Assembly: GCA_029260075.1 (NCBI GenBank)
Contig: JAJDDY010000075.1
Location: forward strand, 1-64,000
Direction of reading: 5' to 3'
Source: Phycisphaerae bacterium
Lineage (GTDB): Bacteria > Planctomycetota > Phycisphaerae > UBA1845
Length of the DNA: 64,000 nt
The notes under the pieces: model-generated
What the model was told of the DNA's origin: nothing
Databases searched by the model: none
The model's input: the letters and a program-made list of their open reading frames with translations, nothing else
Shown here: positions 17,845 through 27,900 of the stretch, in pieces
Layout: every line of letters begins with the position of its first letter
Numbering within the stretch: position 1 is the first letter of the stretch
Position numbers and translations under genes: made by a program

Positions 17845-19017
17845 TCAGCTAACCGCGACCTTCTCAAACGCCACGCCTTCATAGATTGGGCAGTCGTTTC
17901 GCAGCGGCAGTGTAACGTTTTCCCGAATTCGTGCCGACTCATACAACGCCGTGACGAGTTCGAGCGAACGGCGTCCCTCGCGCGGCGGAACGGGACCGGG
18001 CTCACCCTTATTGATGGCGGTAAGGAATTCTCTAAGGAACGGTCCGTGACCCCAATGCACCGGCGGAACCCACTCTTTCCGCTTGATCTTACACATCAGC
18101 TTGCTAACGCCCATGGCAAGACCGCCTGGGTCCGGCGGGTTCGGCGAAAGTTTCTGGCTAGTAGATTGCAACGTCTTCCGTGCCGCACCACCCGTCGCCT
18201 TGATGCTCCACGAAAACGAATTCGCATCCGGATTTCCGCTGAGGCTCATCGCCGCGCGCTCGCCTTGCACGTCGATCTGAAAATGTTTGGATTGAGCGCA
18301 CACCGTGCAACCGATCGTCACGAAGGCGCCACTATCAAACTTGACCCAGCCAGCCAGCGTGTCCTCTCCTTCCGTCGGCTGGACGAACGTATCAGCCACA
18401 GCCGACACCTCGACCGGATCGCCAAGAAACGAAATCAACGCATCGAGCTGGTGGATGGCTTGATTGATCAGCACGCCGCCGCCGTCCATCTTCCACGATC
18501 CACGACCTGGAGCAGCCTTGTAGTACGCGGGCGTCTTGCGAATTCGAACCGTCACGCTTCCGGTGAGCGGTCGACCCATGTGCCCGCCCTCGATCATTAG
18601 TCGCAAACGCCGGTGCGTGGCCTCGCTACGGAGTTGGAACACGAACCCCACCGTCTGCTTCGGGTGCGCGTCGGCGGCGGCGATAATCCGATCCGCCTCG
18701 CCCAGCGTGGTGGCCATGGGTTTTTCGCACAGCACGTGCTTTCCAGCCTCGATCGCATCGATCACCATCGACGTGTGCAGACTTGCCGGAGTGCAGATGT
18801 CGACCACATCCACGTCATCGCGTCCAAGCATCTCGCGGTAGTCGGTGTGCGCCGTCTTAAATCCGAACCTGTCCCTGGCCGACTCCGCGCGGCGCTTGTC
18901 GATGTCCGACACGGCCGACAGCGTGGCCAACTGGGGTAGGGCGCGATAGGCGGTCGCGTGGCGCTTCAGAATGTTGCCGGCGCCAATCAACCCAATACGT
19001 AAACGTTGCTTGCTCAT
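17845..19017 (-). CDS. Gfo/Idh/MocA-family oxidoreductase
   Basis: The 390-residue protein has an N-terminal NAD-binding Rossmann fold (IGLIGAGNILKRHATAY, residues 8-24) and the family's EKPMATT motif at about 98-104, followed by the C-terminal alpha/beta domain. This family oxidises or reduces sugars and inositols. It is upstream of the DegT aminotransferase on the same strand, and the two may act in sequence: oxidation of a hydroxyl and then amination. ATG 19017 gives a normal length. The two genes are 280 bases apart, separated by repeats, so co-transcription is uncertain. Confidence 0.92.
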   Translation of the reverse strand: MSKQRLRIGLIGAGNILKRHATAYRALPQLATLSAVSDIDKRRAESARDRFGFKTAHTDYREMLGRDDVDVVDICTPASLHTSMVIDAIEAGKHVLCEKPMATTLGEADRIIAAADAHPKQTVGFVFQLRSEATHRRLRLMIEGGHMGRPLTGSVTVRIRKTPAYYKAAPGRGSWKMDGGGVLINQAIHQLDALISFLGDPVEVSAVADTFVQPTEGEDTLAGWVKFDSGAFVTIGCTVCAQSKHFQIDVQGERAAMSLSGNPDANSFSWSIKATGGAARKTLQSTSQKLSPNPPDPGGLAMGVSKLMCKIKRKEWVPPVHWGHGPFLREFLTAINKGEPGPVPPREGRRSLELVTALYESARIRENVTLPLRNDCPIYEGVAFEKVAVS

Positions 19018-19337
19018 TAGCTACTCACTCGCGGCGAAGCGGCTGGCACGCCAGCCCGGGCGCGACAACCCGCGCCGAATCCACCTGCGGAATCGGCGCC
19101 ACAGATTGTCGCGAACCGACCGATACTTGCAAGCGGCGTTCCAGAGTTTCGGAGTAGAGGAGTGCATTCTTCTTCGTATGGTGCGGCTAGTGCTCCGTCA
19201 CGACTCAAGTGATGGGTTGGTCCGATCCGAGCCGCGACCGTAAGGGAGTGGTTTCAAGCTGTCCCGACCAGATCTCAAAATTCCGCTCCCTTACGGTCGC
19301 GGCTCGGTAAGTCCATCAATCTAGCTGCGACAAAGCA
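19018..19337. other. 320-bp gap with a family B palindrome
   Basis: No gene is supported between the VKOR-DsbA stop and the oxidoreductase start. Most of the middle is the palindrome at 19227-19307. The promoter of the minus-strand oxidoreductase should lie near 19018-19100, but no clear -35/-10 pair was recognised. Confidence 0.6.
19227..19307. repeat. Dispersed palindrome family B, copy 3
   Basis: CCGAGCCGCGACCGTAAGGG at 19227 faces CCCTTACGGTCGCGGCTCGG ending at 19307, and the 25-base arms match at all but one position. This is the best conserved copy. A degenerate single arm (GCAGCGACCGTAAGGGAGCT) is seen at 51850-51869. Confidence 0.92.
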
Positions 19338-20825
19338 CTAGCCACCGGAATGGGCATGCGGAGCACCGTTCCCGATCTTCCGTTTGATGAGATTGGTGGC
19401 TTCGGGTCGTGGAACACCGCTACGTTTCCAGAAATCCACCGCCACCATGTCCCAGAATTCAATGTTGCCCCGGGTCACGCCTTCTACCAATCGCCCGTCG
19501 ACAAACAGCATTGGCGTGCCGCGTATCCCAACGGACCGCCCCAATCGACAGTCCTCAGCGATGCGCTCCGCCACGCCGACGCTGCTCATCGCATCCCGCA
19601 ACTTCGCCGAATCAACGCCAGCGAGCTTGGCCACCACTTCCGGCGTAACTTTCCCGTGCTTCAATTGCGCCTGGGCATTGAACATCGCATCATGTACACG
19701 CCAGAACGCCGCGCTCCCGGCCAGTCCGCGCACGCCCTCAGCCATCTTCGCAGCCTCGCATGCGTGCTTGTGCAAACTGGTCTTGGTTTCCGGGTTGCAA
19801 TCGTGGTGTAGGGGATAGTGCTTGAAGACCAAGCGGAGGTGCCCGCCGAACAATGGTTCAACGCTTGCGTGCATCCACTTCGCCAGCTTGCGGCACGACG
19901 GACATTGGAAGTCGCTGAACACAACGGCCTCGATCGGCGGCACGCCATCCGTCGCCGCCATGCGAATGGGATCATCCGGACGGATCGTCATCTTCTTCTG
20001 GGGTGTTTTCTTCCACTGATCGTAGAGGGCACCCGCGTCGCCACGGAACTTGTTCAGCACGGTCATGCACTGTTCGAGACCCTGCGTCTGCCCTTGATAG
20101 GCCGATTTGTAACTCTCACTCTGCAACAGAGCCCGTTCACCGAACGCTGCGAACGCGATGGCCGCAAGCGTGATGAGCACAAGTCGACCCGAAGGATGTG
20201 CTTGCAATCCCCTCACGACCAACGGCGCTTCGCTCTTACGATCTGGTTCGTGAACCCCCCCGGCGGTCGCCGCCAAACTTGTCGATGCGGTCGCCCTAGG
20301 CCACATAAAGACCAAACAATACGCGACCCCTACGTTCAGAACATGCGTAACCATGCACCACGGACACCACTCATCGATACGCGTGAACATCACCAGTGTG
20401 AAGTAGGCCGAACCGGCGAGACCGAGCGACACCAGGGTAAGCGGAACCAGATGCACCATGCGCCGCTCCCGCGAAGGCGGACCAACCCCGATAAACCAAA
20501 GCAGCATGGTCGAATAGTAGACCAACCCAAGAAACGCTACGGGTAGGTGGCGCCGGCCGGGTGGTTCGTTGGCGTGCTTGGGCGGAAAGTAGCTGTATGG
20601 GCTAGCGAGAACAGCTGCACAGTCCGCGCCGCCCGCCAACTCGTCCGCGCTGCATCCCGCATCAAACCACGATGAGCCCGACGAGCCCGTTACGTGCTTC
20701 AACAGCAGCTTGTAACTCAGGAACGAAGCCACAAGAGTGAGGGCAATCGCAGCTATGTTGACTAGTCTGGTCCTGGTCACCGGTGGCGTTCCCTTCGGTT
20801 CGAGTAGAGCCGTCGTCGCGGTCAC
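19338..20825 (-). CDS. VKOR-DsbA fusion, membrane disulfide-forming enzyme
   Basis: This 495-residue protein joins a vitamin K epoxide reductase-like membrane domain (residues about 20-195) to a periplasmic DsbA-type thioredoxin domain (about 290-460). The VKOR part has the loop Cys pair (GCSADELAGGADC) and the active site WCPWC before a membrane helix. The DsbA part has FSDFQCPSCRKL as its CxxC site and RGTPMLFVDGRLV as the cis-Pro loop. Such fusions pass electrons from substrate thiols to quinone and so replace DsbA plus DsbB. GTG 20825 is taken as the start, though a GTG 45 bases later is possible. The cysteine-rich protein at 39 kb is a plausible client, by inference. Confidence 0.93.
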   Translation of the reverse strand: MTATTALLEPKGTPPVTRTRLVNIAAIALTLVASFLSYKLLLKHVTGSSGSSWFDAGCSADELAGGADCAAVLASPYSYFPPKHANEPPGRRHLPVAFLGLVYYSTMLLWFIGVGPPSRERRMVHLVPLTLVSLGLAGSAYFTLVMFTRIDEWCPWCMVTHVLNVGVAYCLVFMWPRATASTSLAATAGGVHEPDRKSEAPLVVRGLQAHPSGRLVLITLAAIAFAAFGERALLQSESYKSAYQGQTQGLEQCMTVLNKFRGDAGALYDQWKKTPQKKMTIRPDDPIRMAATDGVPPIEAVVFSDFQCPSCRKLAKWMHASVEPLFGGHLRLVFKHYPLHHDCNPETKTSLHKHACEAAKMAEGVRGLAGSAAFWRVHDAMFNAQAQLKHGKVTPEVVAKLAGVDSAKLRDAMSSVGVAERIAEDCRLGRSVGIRGTPMLFVDGRLVEGVTRGNIEFWDMVAVDFWKRSGVPRPEATNLIKRKIGNGAPHAHSGG

Positions 20826-21150
20826 GAAACATCAACGCCATCCCGACACCCCAATGGCGCGGTCATATCGGTACCGGATTGGGCGAGATACGGCAAGTTT
20901 AGGCGAGCAACGGATTGGTAACGTGTGGGCGACCATGCCCTCCGATGGATGACATCAAGCTGGAACGTGATTCCTATCTCGTCCCTACCCTTCTCAACGA
21001 TTCTGTTCCTGCCGACGATACGGGGCAGGCAATTCGCGGGAAGCGATTCACGTGGACGGAGGTGCGAGAAACGATTCACGCACCAGCAAGTAACGCACCA
21101 GCGAGAGAGGATTCACACGCGAGCATGCACATGGCTTGTTTCTTGGTCGG
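20826..21150. other. 325-bp gap, no gene seen
   Basis: Between the GspE/PilB stop and the VKOR-DsbA start no protein is supported. At 21045-21120 there are imperfect direct repeats of GATTCACG and CGCACCAGC, plus two GAGA..GATTCAC motifs related to the hairpin at 17781-17827. The rest shows nothing recognisable. Confidence 0.5.
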
Positions 21151-22839
21151 CTACTTCGACAAGGCGGCGATATCGACCTTGGTCACGCGAGTGACTTCTT
21201 CGACAGTGGTAAGACCCTTGAGCACTTTGTCCCAGCCGTCTTCGCGCATCAGCTTCAAGCCCCGCTCACGCGCCACGACAAGTACCTCGCCGGCAGACTT
21301 GCGGTGCACGATCATCTCGCGCAGCTCGTCGGTGATGATGAGCAGTTCGTAGATACCCACTCGACCGCGATACCCCGTGTGTCGGCAATCACGGCAGCCC
21401 GCGCCTCGGAATAGCTTGTGCCCAGCCGGTACGTCAAGGTCGGACGGAATATTGTTTCGATCGGGTTCGTACTCCTCGCGACACCCCTTGCAAATCTTTC
21501 GAACCAGGCGTTGCCCCAACACGCCGCTAAGCGCGCTGGACACAAGAAACGGCTCCACGCCCATATCGAGCAAGCGCGTCGCTGCCGTGACAGCGTCATT
21601 GGTGTGCAACGTGCTGAACACAAGGTGGCCTGTGAGTGAAGCGTTGATCGCAACCTCGGCCGTCTCCAGGTCACGAATCTCACCGACGAGGATGACGTCG
21701 GGGTCGTGTCGAAGGAATGATCGAAGACCGGACGCAAAGCTTAGCCCGATGTGCGGTTTGACCTGCACCTGCTGAATCCCGTCGAGGTAATACTCGATCG
21801 GATCTTCGATCGTAAGAATCTTAACCTTGTCCGAACGGATCGAATTCAGCGCCGAATACAGCGTGGTCGTTTTTCCCGAACCGGTCGGACCGGTCACCAA
21901 GAGAATGCCAAAAGGTTGATCAATCAAGTGCGTCACGCCATCCAGCACATCGTCCATGAGTCCCAGTTGGTCGAGGGAGGTTAGCGCCGACTGCTTGTCG
22001 AGGATACGCATAACCACGGCGCCGCCGAACGCCGTGGGAATAATGCTGACGCGAAGGTCAATGTCGCGGTTCTGCGCCTTGATCTTAAAGCCGCCATCCT
22101 GCGGCAAACGCTTCTCGGCGATATTCAGGTTGGAAAGGATTTTGATTCTGCTGACGATGGCCGCTTGAAACCGCCGAATCTCCGGAGGGACGTTCGTGGT
22201 GTGCAACACGCCATCGATTCGATACCGAATCTTCAGGTCGTCTTCGTACGGCTCAATATGGATATCGCTCGCGCGATCGCGGATGGCTTCGAGCAAGATT
22301 TCATTGACGAGCTTGACGACCGTCGCTTCCTGAGCCTGCTCGATCAGGTCAGCGTTGTCCGAGTCCACCGGACTAATGACTTCGACAGCGGAATCGCCGA
22401 TCATGGCTTCAACGGTCTGACCGCCAACGCCGAACTGCTCCTTGATGACCCGGGAAATCTCCTCCCCCGTAGCCAGCACGGTTTCGATCTTCGCCCCCAT
22501 GAGCATGCGCAGCTCGTCGAAGGCGTAGAGGTTGAACGGGTTGTTCGTCGCCACCCGGATGGTGCCGTTGTGGCGATCGATCGGGATCACGCGATCGCGG
22601 TGGACGACCTTTGACGGCATCTCTTGGAGCAGCGCCGGATCGATCTCGATTTCCGTCAGGTCCACGATCGGAATGGAGTGTTGCTCGCTGTAGATCGTCA
22701 GGTAGTCGCGTTCCTCGATAAACCCGAGCCGGCTGAGCGTCTGCTCAATCCGCTCGGTCGACTTACGCACTTCTTCAGCCTGTTCGACTTGCGACGCGGT
22801 CACCATGCCGCGCTTAAGCAGTGTTTCACCGACGGTCAC
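21151..22839 (-). CDS. Type II secretion/type IV pilus assembly ATPase (GspE/PilB)
   Basis: This cytoplasmic hexameric ATPase drives pseudopilus or pilus assembly. The N-terminal GspE_N domain spans about 1-150. The Walker A motif is GPTGSGKTTTLYSAL; the Asp box and Walker B are EDPIEYYLDG and VILVGEIRDLETA; the His box follows as STLHTNDA. Near the C-terminus a four-Cys zinc site is present (CKGC and CRDC). GTG 22839 (VTVGETLLKRG) gives 562 residues, the family norm. The open frame reaches 22992, but that part translates a dispersed palindrome and is rejected. Pseudopilin genes are found at 30-38 kb, not beside it. Confidence 0.94.
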   Translation of the reverse strand: MTVGETLLKRGMVTASQVEQAEEVRKSTERIEQTLSRLGFIEERDYLTIYSEQHSIPIVDLTEIEIDPALLQEMPSKVVHRDRVIPIDRHNGTIRVATNNPFNLYAFDELRMLMGAKIETVLATGEEISRVIKEQFGVGGQTVEAMIGDSAVEVISPVDSDNADLIEQAQEATVVKLVNEILLEAIRDRASDIHIEPYEDDLKIRYRIDGVLHTTNVPPEIRRFQAAIVSRIKILSNLNIAEKRLPQDGGFKIKAQNRDIDLRVSIIPTAFGGAVVMRILDKQSALTSLDQLGLMDDVLDGVTHLIDQPFGILLVTGPTGSGKTTTLYSALNSIRSDKVKILTIEDPIEYYLDGIQQVQVKPHIGLSFASGLRSFLRHDPDVILVGEIRDLETAEVAINASLTGHLVFSTLHTNDAVTAATRLLDMGVEPFLVSSALSGVLGQRLVRKICKGCREEYEPDRNNIPSDLDVPAGHKLFRGAGCRDCRHTGYRGRVGIYELLIITDELREMIVHRKSAGEVLVVARERGLKLMREDGWDKVLKGLTTVEEVTRVTKVDIAALSK

Positions 22840-23235
22840 GAGATTCGAATTCCTTTGCTCGGCCAGTCGGCCTGTTTTCGTCAGTTGCCACCGGTTCCAA
22901 CCGGTGATTCGCCGGCGCGTATGCACGCTCCACGCCGACACAGCCCATCGCCGCCACCATCGAGGCGTCCCGCGATCTCGCAACCACTCCACACCAGCGC
23001 CGTCGCATCTATAGATACATACACTTCATCGGGCGGACGGATTCACCGGTGGCCACAATTCTTAACCTACGTATCTACAATAGCTTGCAGCCATCCTAGG
23101 TCCGATAGGCCGGGCGTCGCCATCGAATGAAGCGCTGATTTTGGCCCGTACACCTGCCCCGCCGTAGCGGCTCATTGACCTCAGACTATGGCTGGCTTCG
23201 AGTTCGTGCGATATACCCAGTAGCGAGAAAAGCTT
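22840..23235. other. 396-bp divergent gap
   Basis: This stretch separates the minus-strand GspE/PilB gene from the plus-strand UDP-sugar pyrophosphorylase and should hold both promoters. It contains family A copy 3 at 22885-22910. The AT-richer part near 23050-23090 (with CTACAATAG) is the likeliest promoter area, but no firm -35/-10 pair was assigned. Confidence 0.5.
22885..22910 (+). repeat. Dispersed palindrome family A, copy 3
   Basis: TTGCCACCGGTTCCAACCGG followed by TGATTC carries the family stem (CCGGTT/AACCGG). It lies just upstream of the GspE/PilB start and is read through by the longest open frame there, which supports the shorter start. Confidence 0.8.
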
Positions 23236-24672
23236 ATGACGAACGACAATAACATTCAGACACGCCACCGCAACGCCCTCGACCAGCTTGCACCACGCGG
23301 TCAGGAGCACGTGTTTCGCTGGTGGGACGATCTCGGCGACGTCGACCGCATCCGGTTGCTCAACGATCTAGAATCGATCAATTGGACAGTGCTCGATGAA
23401 CTTATCACCACGCACGTAGTCGCGCGGCCCGACTCAGATCACACTACGGACATTCGCCCGGCGCCCGTCCATCGCCAAACGCCCGACGCCGGTCAGGAGC
23501 AGCTTTACGACCGCGCGTTGAAGCGCGGGCGGTCTCTCATCAGCCAGGGCAAGGTCGCGGCGTTCACCGTGGCGGGTGGCCAAGGAACGCGTCTGGGCTT
23601 CGATGGTCCCAAGGGCATGGTCGAGGTGAGCCCCGTCGGCGAGCGAACCCTCTTCCAACTCTTCGCCGACATGATCGTAGCCGCAGGACGTCGACACGAC
23701 GTGACCCTGCCGTGGTACGTCATGACGAGCCCCGCGAATCACGACGAAACGCTCAACTACTTTTCGAGCCAGGCCTTCTTCGGTCTCCGCGAGCAAGACG
23801 TACGCCTCTTTCCCCAAGCCATGCTTCCGGTGTTCGATCGATCCGGCCGAATCTTAATGGCTGACAAACACCTCATCGCCCTCGCCCCCGACGGACACGG
23901 CGGATCGCTCAAAGCCTTGGTCGCAAGCGGCGCACTGTCTGACATGCAGCAACGCGGCGTCGAGGTCATTTCATATTTCCAGGTCGATAACCCACTGGTC
24001 AAGCCATTCGACCCGTTGTTTCTCGGGCTACATGCCGAAACCGGATCGGAAATGTCCGCCAAGGTAACGCCCAAAGCCCACGACCTCGAACGGGTCGGCA
24101 ACGTGTGCATGAGCAACGACCGCGTGCGCGTGATCGAGTATTCCGACCTGCCGGAGGAATTAGCCCACTCTACGAACACCGACGGCTCGCGCAAGTTCGA
24201 CGCCGCCAACCTAGCCATCCACCTGCTCAACGTCGCCTTCGTCGATCGAGTGATCGGCCAAGCGTTTCAATTGCCCTACCATCGCGCGGAAAAAGTGGCC
24301 ACCTACGTCGACGACACCGGCGACAAACACACGCCGGAAAAGCCCAACGCGGTGAAGCTCGAAACGTTTGTTTTCGACGCCCTGCCGCTGGCAGACAAGA
24401 CGCTGATCCTCGAAGTGGACCGAGCCGAGGAGTTTGCACCCATTAAGAACGCAACGGGCGACGACTCGCTAGCATCGGCGAAGGACGCCCAAGTGGCCCG
24501 GGCGTGTCGCTGGCTTGAAGACTCAGGCGTCCACGTCCCCCGCACAAAAGACGGCCAACCAGACCTCTCCGTTGTCATCGCCCCATCGCTGGCGATGGAC
24601 GCGAACGAGCTGCGCGCCGCAAGCGACCACATTCCCGACCTCCGCTCCGGTGGGTGGTATCTTCTTGAATGA
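23236..24672 (+). CDS. UAP1-type UDP-N-acetylhexosamine pyrophosphorylase
   Basis: This 478-residue nucleotidyltransferase makes a UDP-sugar from UTP and a sugar 1-phosphate. The signature GGQGTRLGFDGPKG (residues 114-127) is that of the eukaryotic-type UDP-GlcNAc/GalNAc pyrophosphorylase (UAP1) and UDPGP family, not of bacterial GlmU. Other family marks are YFQVDNPLVKPFDP and the VEYSDLPEEL-like stretch VIEYSDLPEELA. Length is right for the family. ATG 23236 follows GAGAAAAG. It probably supplies UDP-GlcNAc, the substrate for NeuC at 44-45 kb, and for GalE-type epimerisation. Whether it uses GlcNAc-1-P or another sugar phosphate cannot be read from the sequence. Confidence 0.9.
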   Translation: MTNDNNIQTRHRNALDQLAPRGQEHVFRWWDDLGDVDRIRLLNDLESINWTVLDELITTHVVARPDSDHTTDIRPAPVHRQTPDAGQEQLYDRALKRGRSLISQGKVAAFTVAGGQGTRLGFDGPKGMVEVSPVGERTLFQLFADMIVAAGRRHDVTLPWYVMTSPANHDETLNYFSSQAFFGLREQDVRLFPQAMLPVFDRSGRILMADKHLIALAPDGHGGSLKALVASGALSDMQQRGVEVISYFQVDNPLVKPFDPLFLGLHAETGSEMSAKVTPKAHDLERVGNVCMSNDRVRVIEYSDLPEELAHSTNTDGSRKFDAANLAIHLLNVAFVDRVIGQAFQLPYHRAEKVATYVDDTGDKHTPEKPNAVKLETFVFDALPLADKTLILEVDRAEEFAPIKNATGDDSLASAKDAQVARACRWLEDSGVHVPRTKDGQPDLSVVIAPSLAMDANELRAASDHIPDLRSGGWYLLE

Positions 24673-24745
24673 AGCAGTAGAACTCTCGGTGAAGTGCCAC
24701 GGACACGTCATCGGTGCGTCGAATTCGTGAAACACTCGAAGAATC

Positions 24746-24811
24746 GTAGGTCGGGTCATCGACCCGGCACCGTGGGCGTCAAGCCATGCCGGGTCGATAA
24801 CCCCCCCCTAC
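24746..24811. repeat. Palindromic element with GTAGG ends
   Basis: GTAGGTCGGGTCATCGACCC at 24746 faces an imperfect reverse complement ending CCCCCCCCTAC at 24811, with GCCGGGTCGAT inside. It lies between convergent genes (UAP1-like and ileS). It has the look of a dispersed palindrome, but only one copy was noticed in this window. Confidence 0.75.
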
Positions 24812-24845
24812 GAAAATCTGGACGCCATGTATGCGAATCCGCCGT

Positions 24846-24884
24846 CGACTCGGCTCCCCCACGGCTGAAGCCATGGGCCACCCA
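24846..24884. repeat. Dispersed repeat family C, second copy
   Basis: CGACTCGGCTCCCCCACGGC followed by TGAAGCCATGGGCCACCC closely matches 30-65 at the start of the window (CGACTCCCCCCACGGCCAAA followed by GCCATGGGCCACCCC). Both lie next to intergenic palindromes. Confidence 0.75.
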
Positions 24885-24963
24885 ACGATGAAGAAACGGG
24901 GCTACCCGATCGAACGCGATATGCCAGCTATGTGACACTTCGTGATTCACGAACGATCAAACC

Positions 24964-27900
24964 CTACGCCATTTTCTTAAGCCCGATCGACACCGGCTGA
25001 TCGGCGATCTTCACTTCGACCGTGGCCAGGGCGTCCGCAATGGCCGCTGTGTGCAACTCTGCCGCAAGCGTCTCGTTCTGTATGTACGCACCGCACTGAC
25101 CGAGCATCTCTTCGAGCCCCGACCCGACGAGCCCGAGGACGATGCGGTCTGCGATGTCCAACCCAGCCTGCTTGCGCAAGCTCTGCACGTTCCGCACCAC
25201 GTCCCTCGCCAGACCCTCGTTGCGGAGTTCGGGCGTGAGTCGCTTGTCCAATCGCACCGTGGTCGCCCCGTCGGAAGCGCCGGCCCAGTCATCACCGTAG
25301 AATCGCGTGAGCAACACGTCCTCCGGCGACAACGTGGCTTCCACGCCGTCCACGCCGACGGTTTCACCTCGCGCAAACGCCTCTTCGACTTTGACGCCGT
25401 CAAGTTGAGCGATGAGTTCTCGAGCCGACGAGGCTTGTCGACCAAACTTCGGACCGACGGTCTTCATGTTCGGTTCAACGCTGATGGTGACTGAGGGGAT
25501 GTCGAATTCTTTGAGCACCTGCTCCGACGCGATCGTCACTTCCTTGACGTTGAGTTCCTCCCGCAGATGGTCCTCGAACTGCTCGACAGCCTCTCGCTCC
25601 GTGTCCGAACCGGGATCGACCACAAATCGCGCAAGCGGCTGGCGCACCTTGAGCTTCGAATTCTTGCGGGCCGACCTTCCCAGCGAAACGATACGGATCG
25701 ATGCGGCCACACGCTGGGAAAGCGATTCGTCGATGAGCCCTTCGTTCGCCTGCGGAAACGGTACATGGTGCACGCTCTTCGGCGCCGCGTCGTCCTGCCG
25801 AACGACGAGGTTCTGATAGATATTCTCGGAAAGGAACGGAATGATCGGCGCCATCAGCCGATTGAGTGTCGTTAACACTTCGTACATGGTAGCGTAGGCA
25901 GCGCGCTTGTCCGTGGACCATTCACCGCCATAGAACCGCCGCCGCGAGCGCCGAACATACCACGTGCTCAGCACGTCGATAAACCGCTGGGCCTCGCTGC
26001 ACACCTTAGCCACGTCGAACGAACTGTAGGCTTCATGTGCGGTGCGGACCAATGTGTGCAGGTCGGACAGAATCCAGTTGTCCAACAGTGAACGTTGATC
26101 GAGCGTGGCTGTGTGTTCCGCGGGATCAAACCCATCGACGCGCGCCAGGTTGCTGAAGAACGAATAGATGTTCCACCAGGGCAAGATCACATCGCGTCGG
26201 GTCTCGTCGCAGTGCTTCGGACCGAACAGCACGTTGCGCTCCGGGGAGGCTGAGGCGTATAACCAGCGCATCACGTCGACGCCGAATTGCTCTGCGGCTT
26301 CGTCGAACCAGATGGCGTTGCCGTCGCTCTTGTGCATGGGCTGACCGACGTCGTCGACAACCAAGGCGTGCCCCTTGAGCAACTTGAAGGGCGCACGGCC
26401 TTCCATCATCGTGCTGACGGTCAACAATGCATAGAACCAGTTGCGAAACTGACCCGGTAGGGCTTCGACCACGAAGTCAGCCGGGAACCATTTCTCCCAG
26501 TTCTCCCGGTCGGAAAAGTAGCCCATAGTGGAAAACGGTACGATGCTCGCGTCGAGCCACGGGTTGCCGACCTCTTTGACGCGTGACACGGACTCGTCAC
26601 CGCATGAGGCGCAGCGGATCTTCACGCCGTCAATCCACGGTCGGTGCGGCGAGCGCCCTTCAAATTCATCCCAACCCGAAATCGCACGGGCCTTGAGTTC
26701 GTCGCGATCGCCGATGACCTCGAAGTGTCCACATGCCTTGCAATCCCAAATCGGCAAGGCGAGACCCCAGTAGCGCTTCTTCGAGATCATCCAATCGCCC
26801 ATGTTGTGAAGCCAATCGACCTCCCGGTCCAGACCCCACTCGGGAATCCACTTCGCCCCGCGCGCGGATTCCACAATCTGATCGCGCCAACTCATGCTGA
26901 TGAACCATTCGTCCACCAGGCGAAACACAAGTTCATCCTTGCATCGCCAGCAGTGCGGATAACGGTGGAAGTATTTTTCCTTGGCGAACAGCACGCCGCG
27001 TTTCTTCATGTCAGCCAGAATCTCATCAGCCACACCGTCGACCTTCCGCCCCGCGAGAAACCCGAATTCCGCCCGGAACGAACCGTCTTCGAGAAGTGGT
27101 GCGACGACCGGAAGGCCCAGATCTTTACCAAGCTGATGATCCTCCGCGCCGCAGCCCGGAGCGATATGAACGATACCCGTCCCCTCGCCCTCGGTGACTT
27201 CCTTCCAGGCGATGACACAGTGGGCGACTGCGGCTTCTTTCGCACCGTCCAGCATGTCGAACGGCCCGTCGTAGGTCAGGCCGACCAGCGCCGCGCCCTT
27301 CAACTCTTCGACCACCTCAAACGACCCATTGTTCTTGAAAATCGACTGAAGCGACATCAGGTTCGGCAACGTCTTGAGGTCCAGCTGTTGCACTGGATGG
27401 GTGCGGGCGTTTTCGAAATTGGCTTTGCCGACGTAGTAGAACTGATCGCCCTGTTTGATCTTGACGTAGGTCATGTCCTCACGAACCGCAGCCGCTACGT
27501 TGGAGCTAAGCGTCCAAGGCGTCGTGGTCCACACGATGAGGTTCTCGCCGGGACGCTCTCGAATGGGCAGCTTGACGAACGCGGACATGTGGGCGACTTC
27601 GCGATAGCCCTCGTTCATTTCCATTTGCGAAATGCCAGTGCCACAACGCGGGCACCACGGCATCGTATCGTTGCCCTTGTACACGAGGCCTTTCTCGAAA
27701 CACTTCTTCAAGAACGCCCAGATGCCGTAATTGTTTTCGTCCGACATCGTGTAGTACGAGTTGTCCCAGTCCATCCAATACCCAAGTCGCTTCGACTGTT
27801 CCGTTTGAATCGCAGCGAACTTGCTCGCTCTGTCTTTGCACTCGGTAACGAACTTCCCGATCCCGAATTTCTCGATCTCTTTCTTGTCCTCAAACCCGTG

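Noticed and set aside
22840-22992. N-terminal extension of the GspE/PilB gene
   Set aside because: The extra residues translate a family A palindrome and Trp/Arg-rich non-coding sequence; the family N-terminus starts at GTG 22839.
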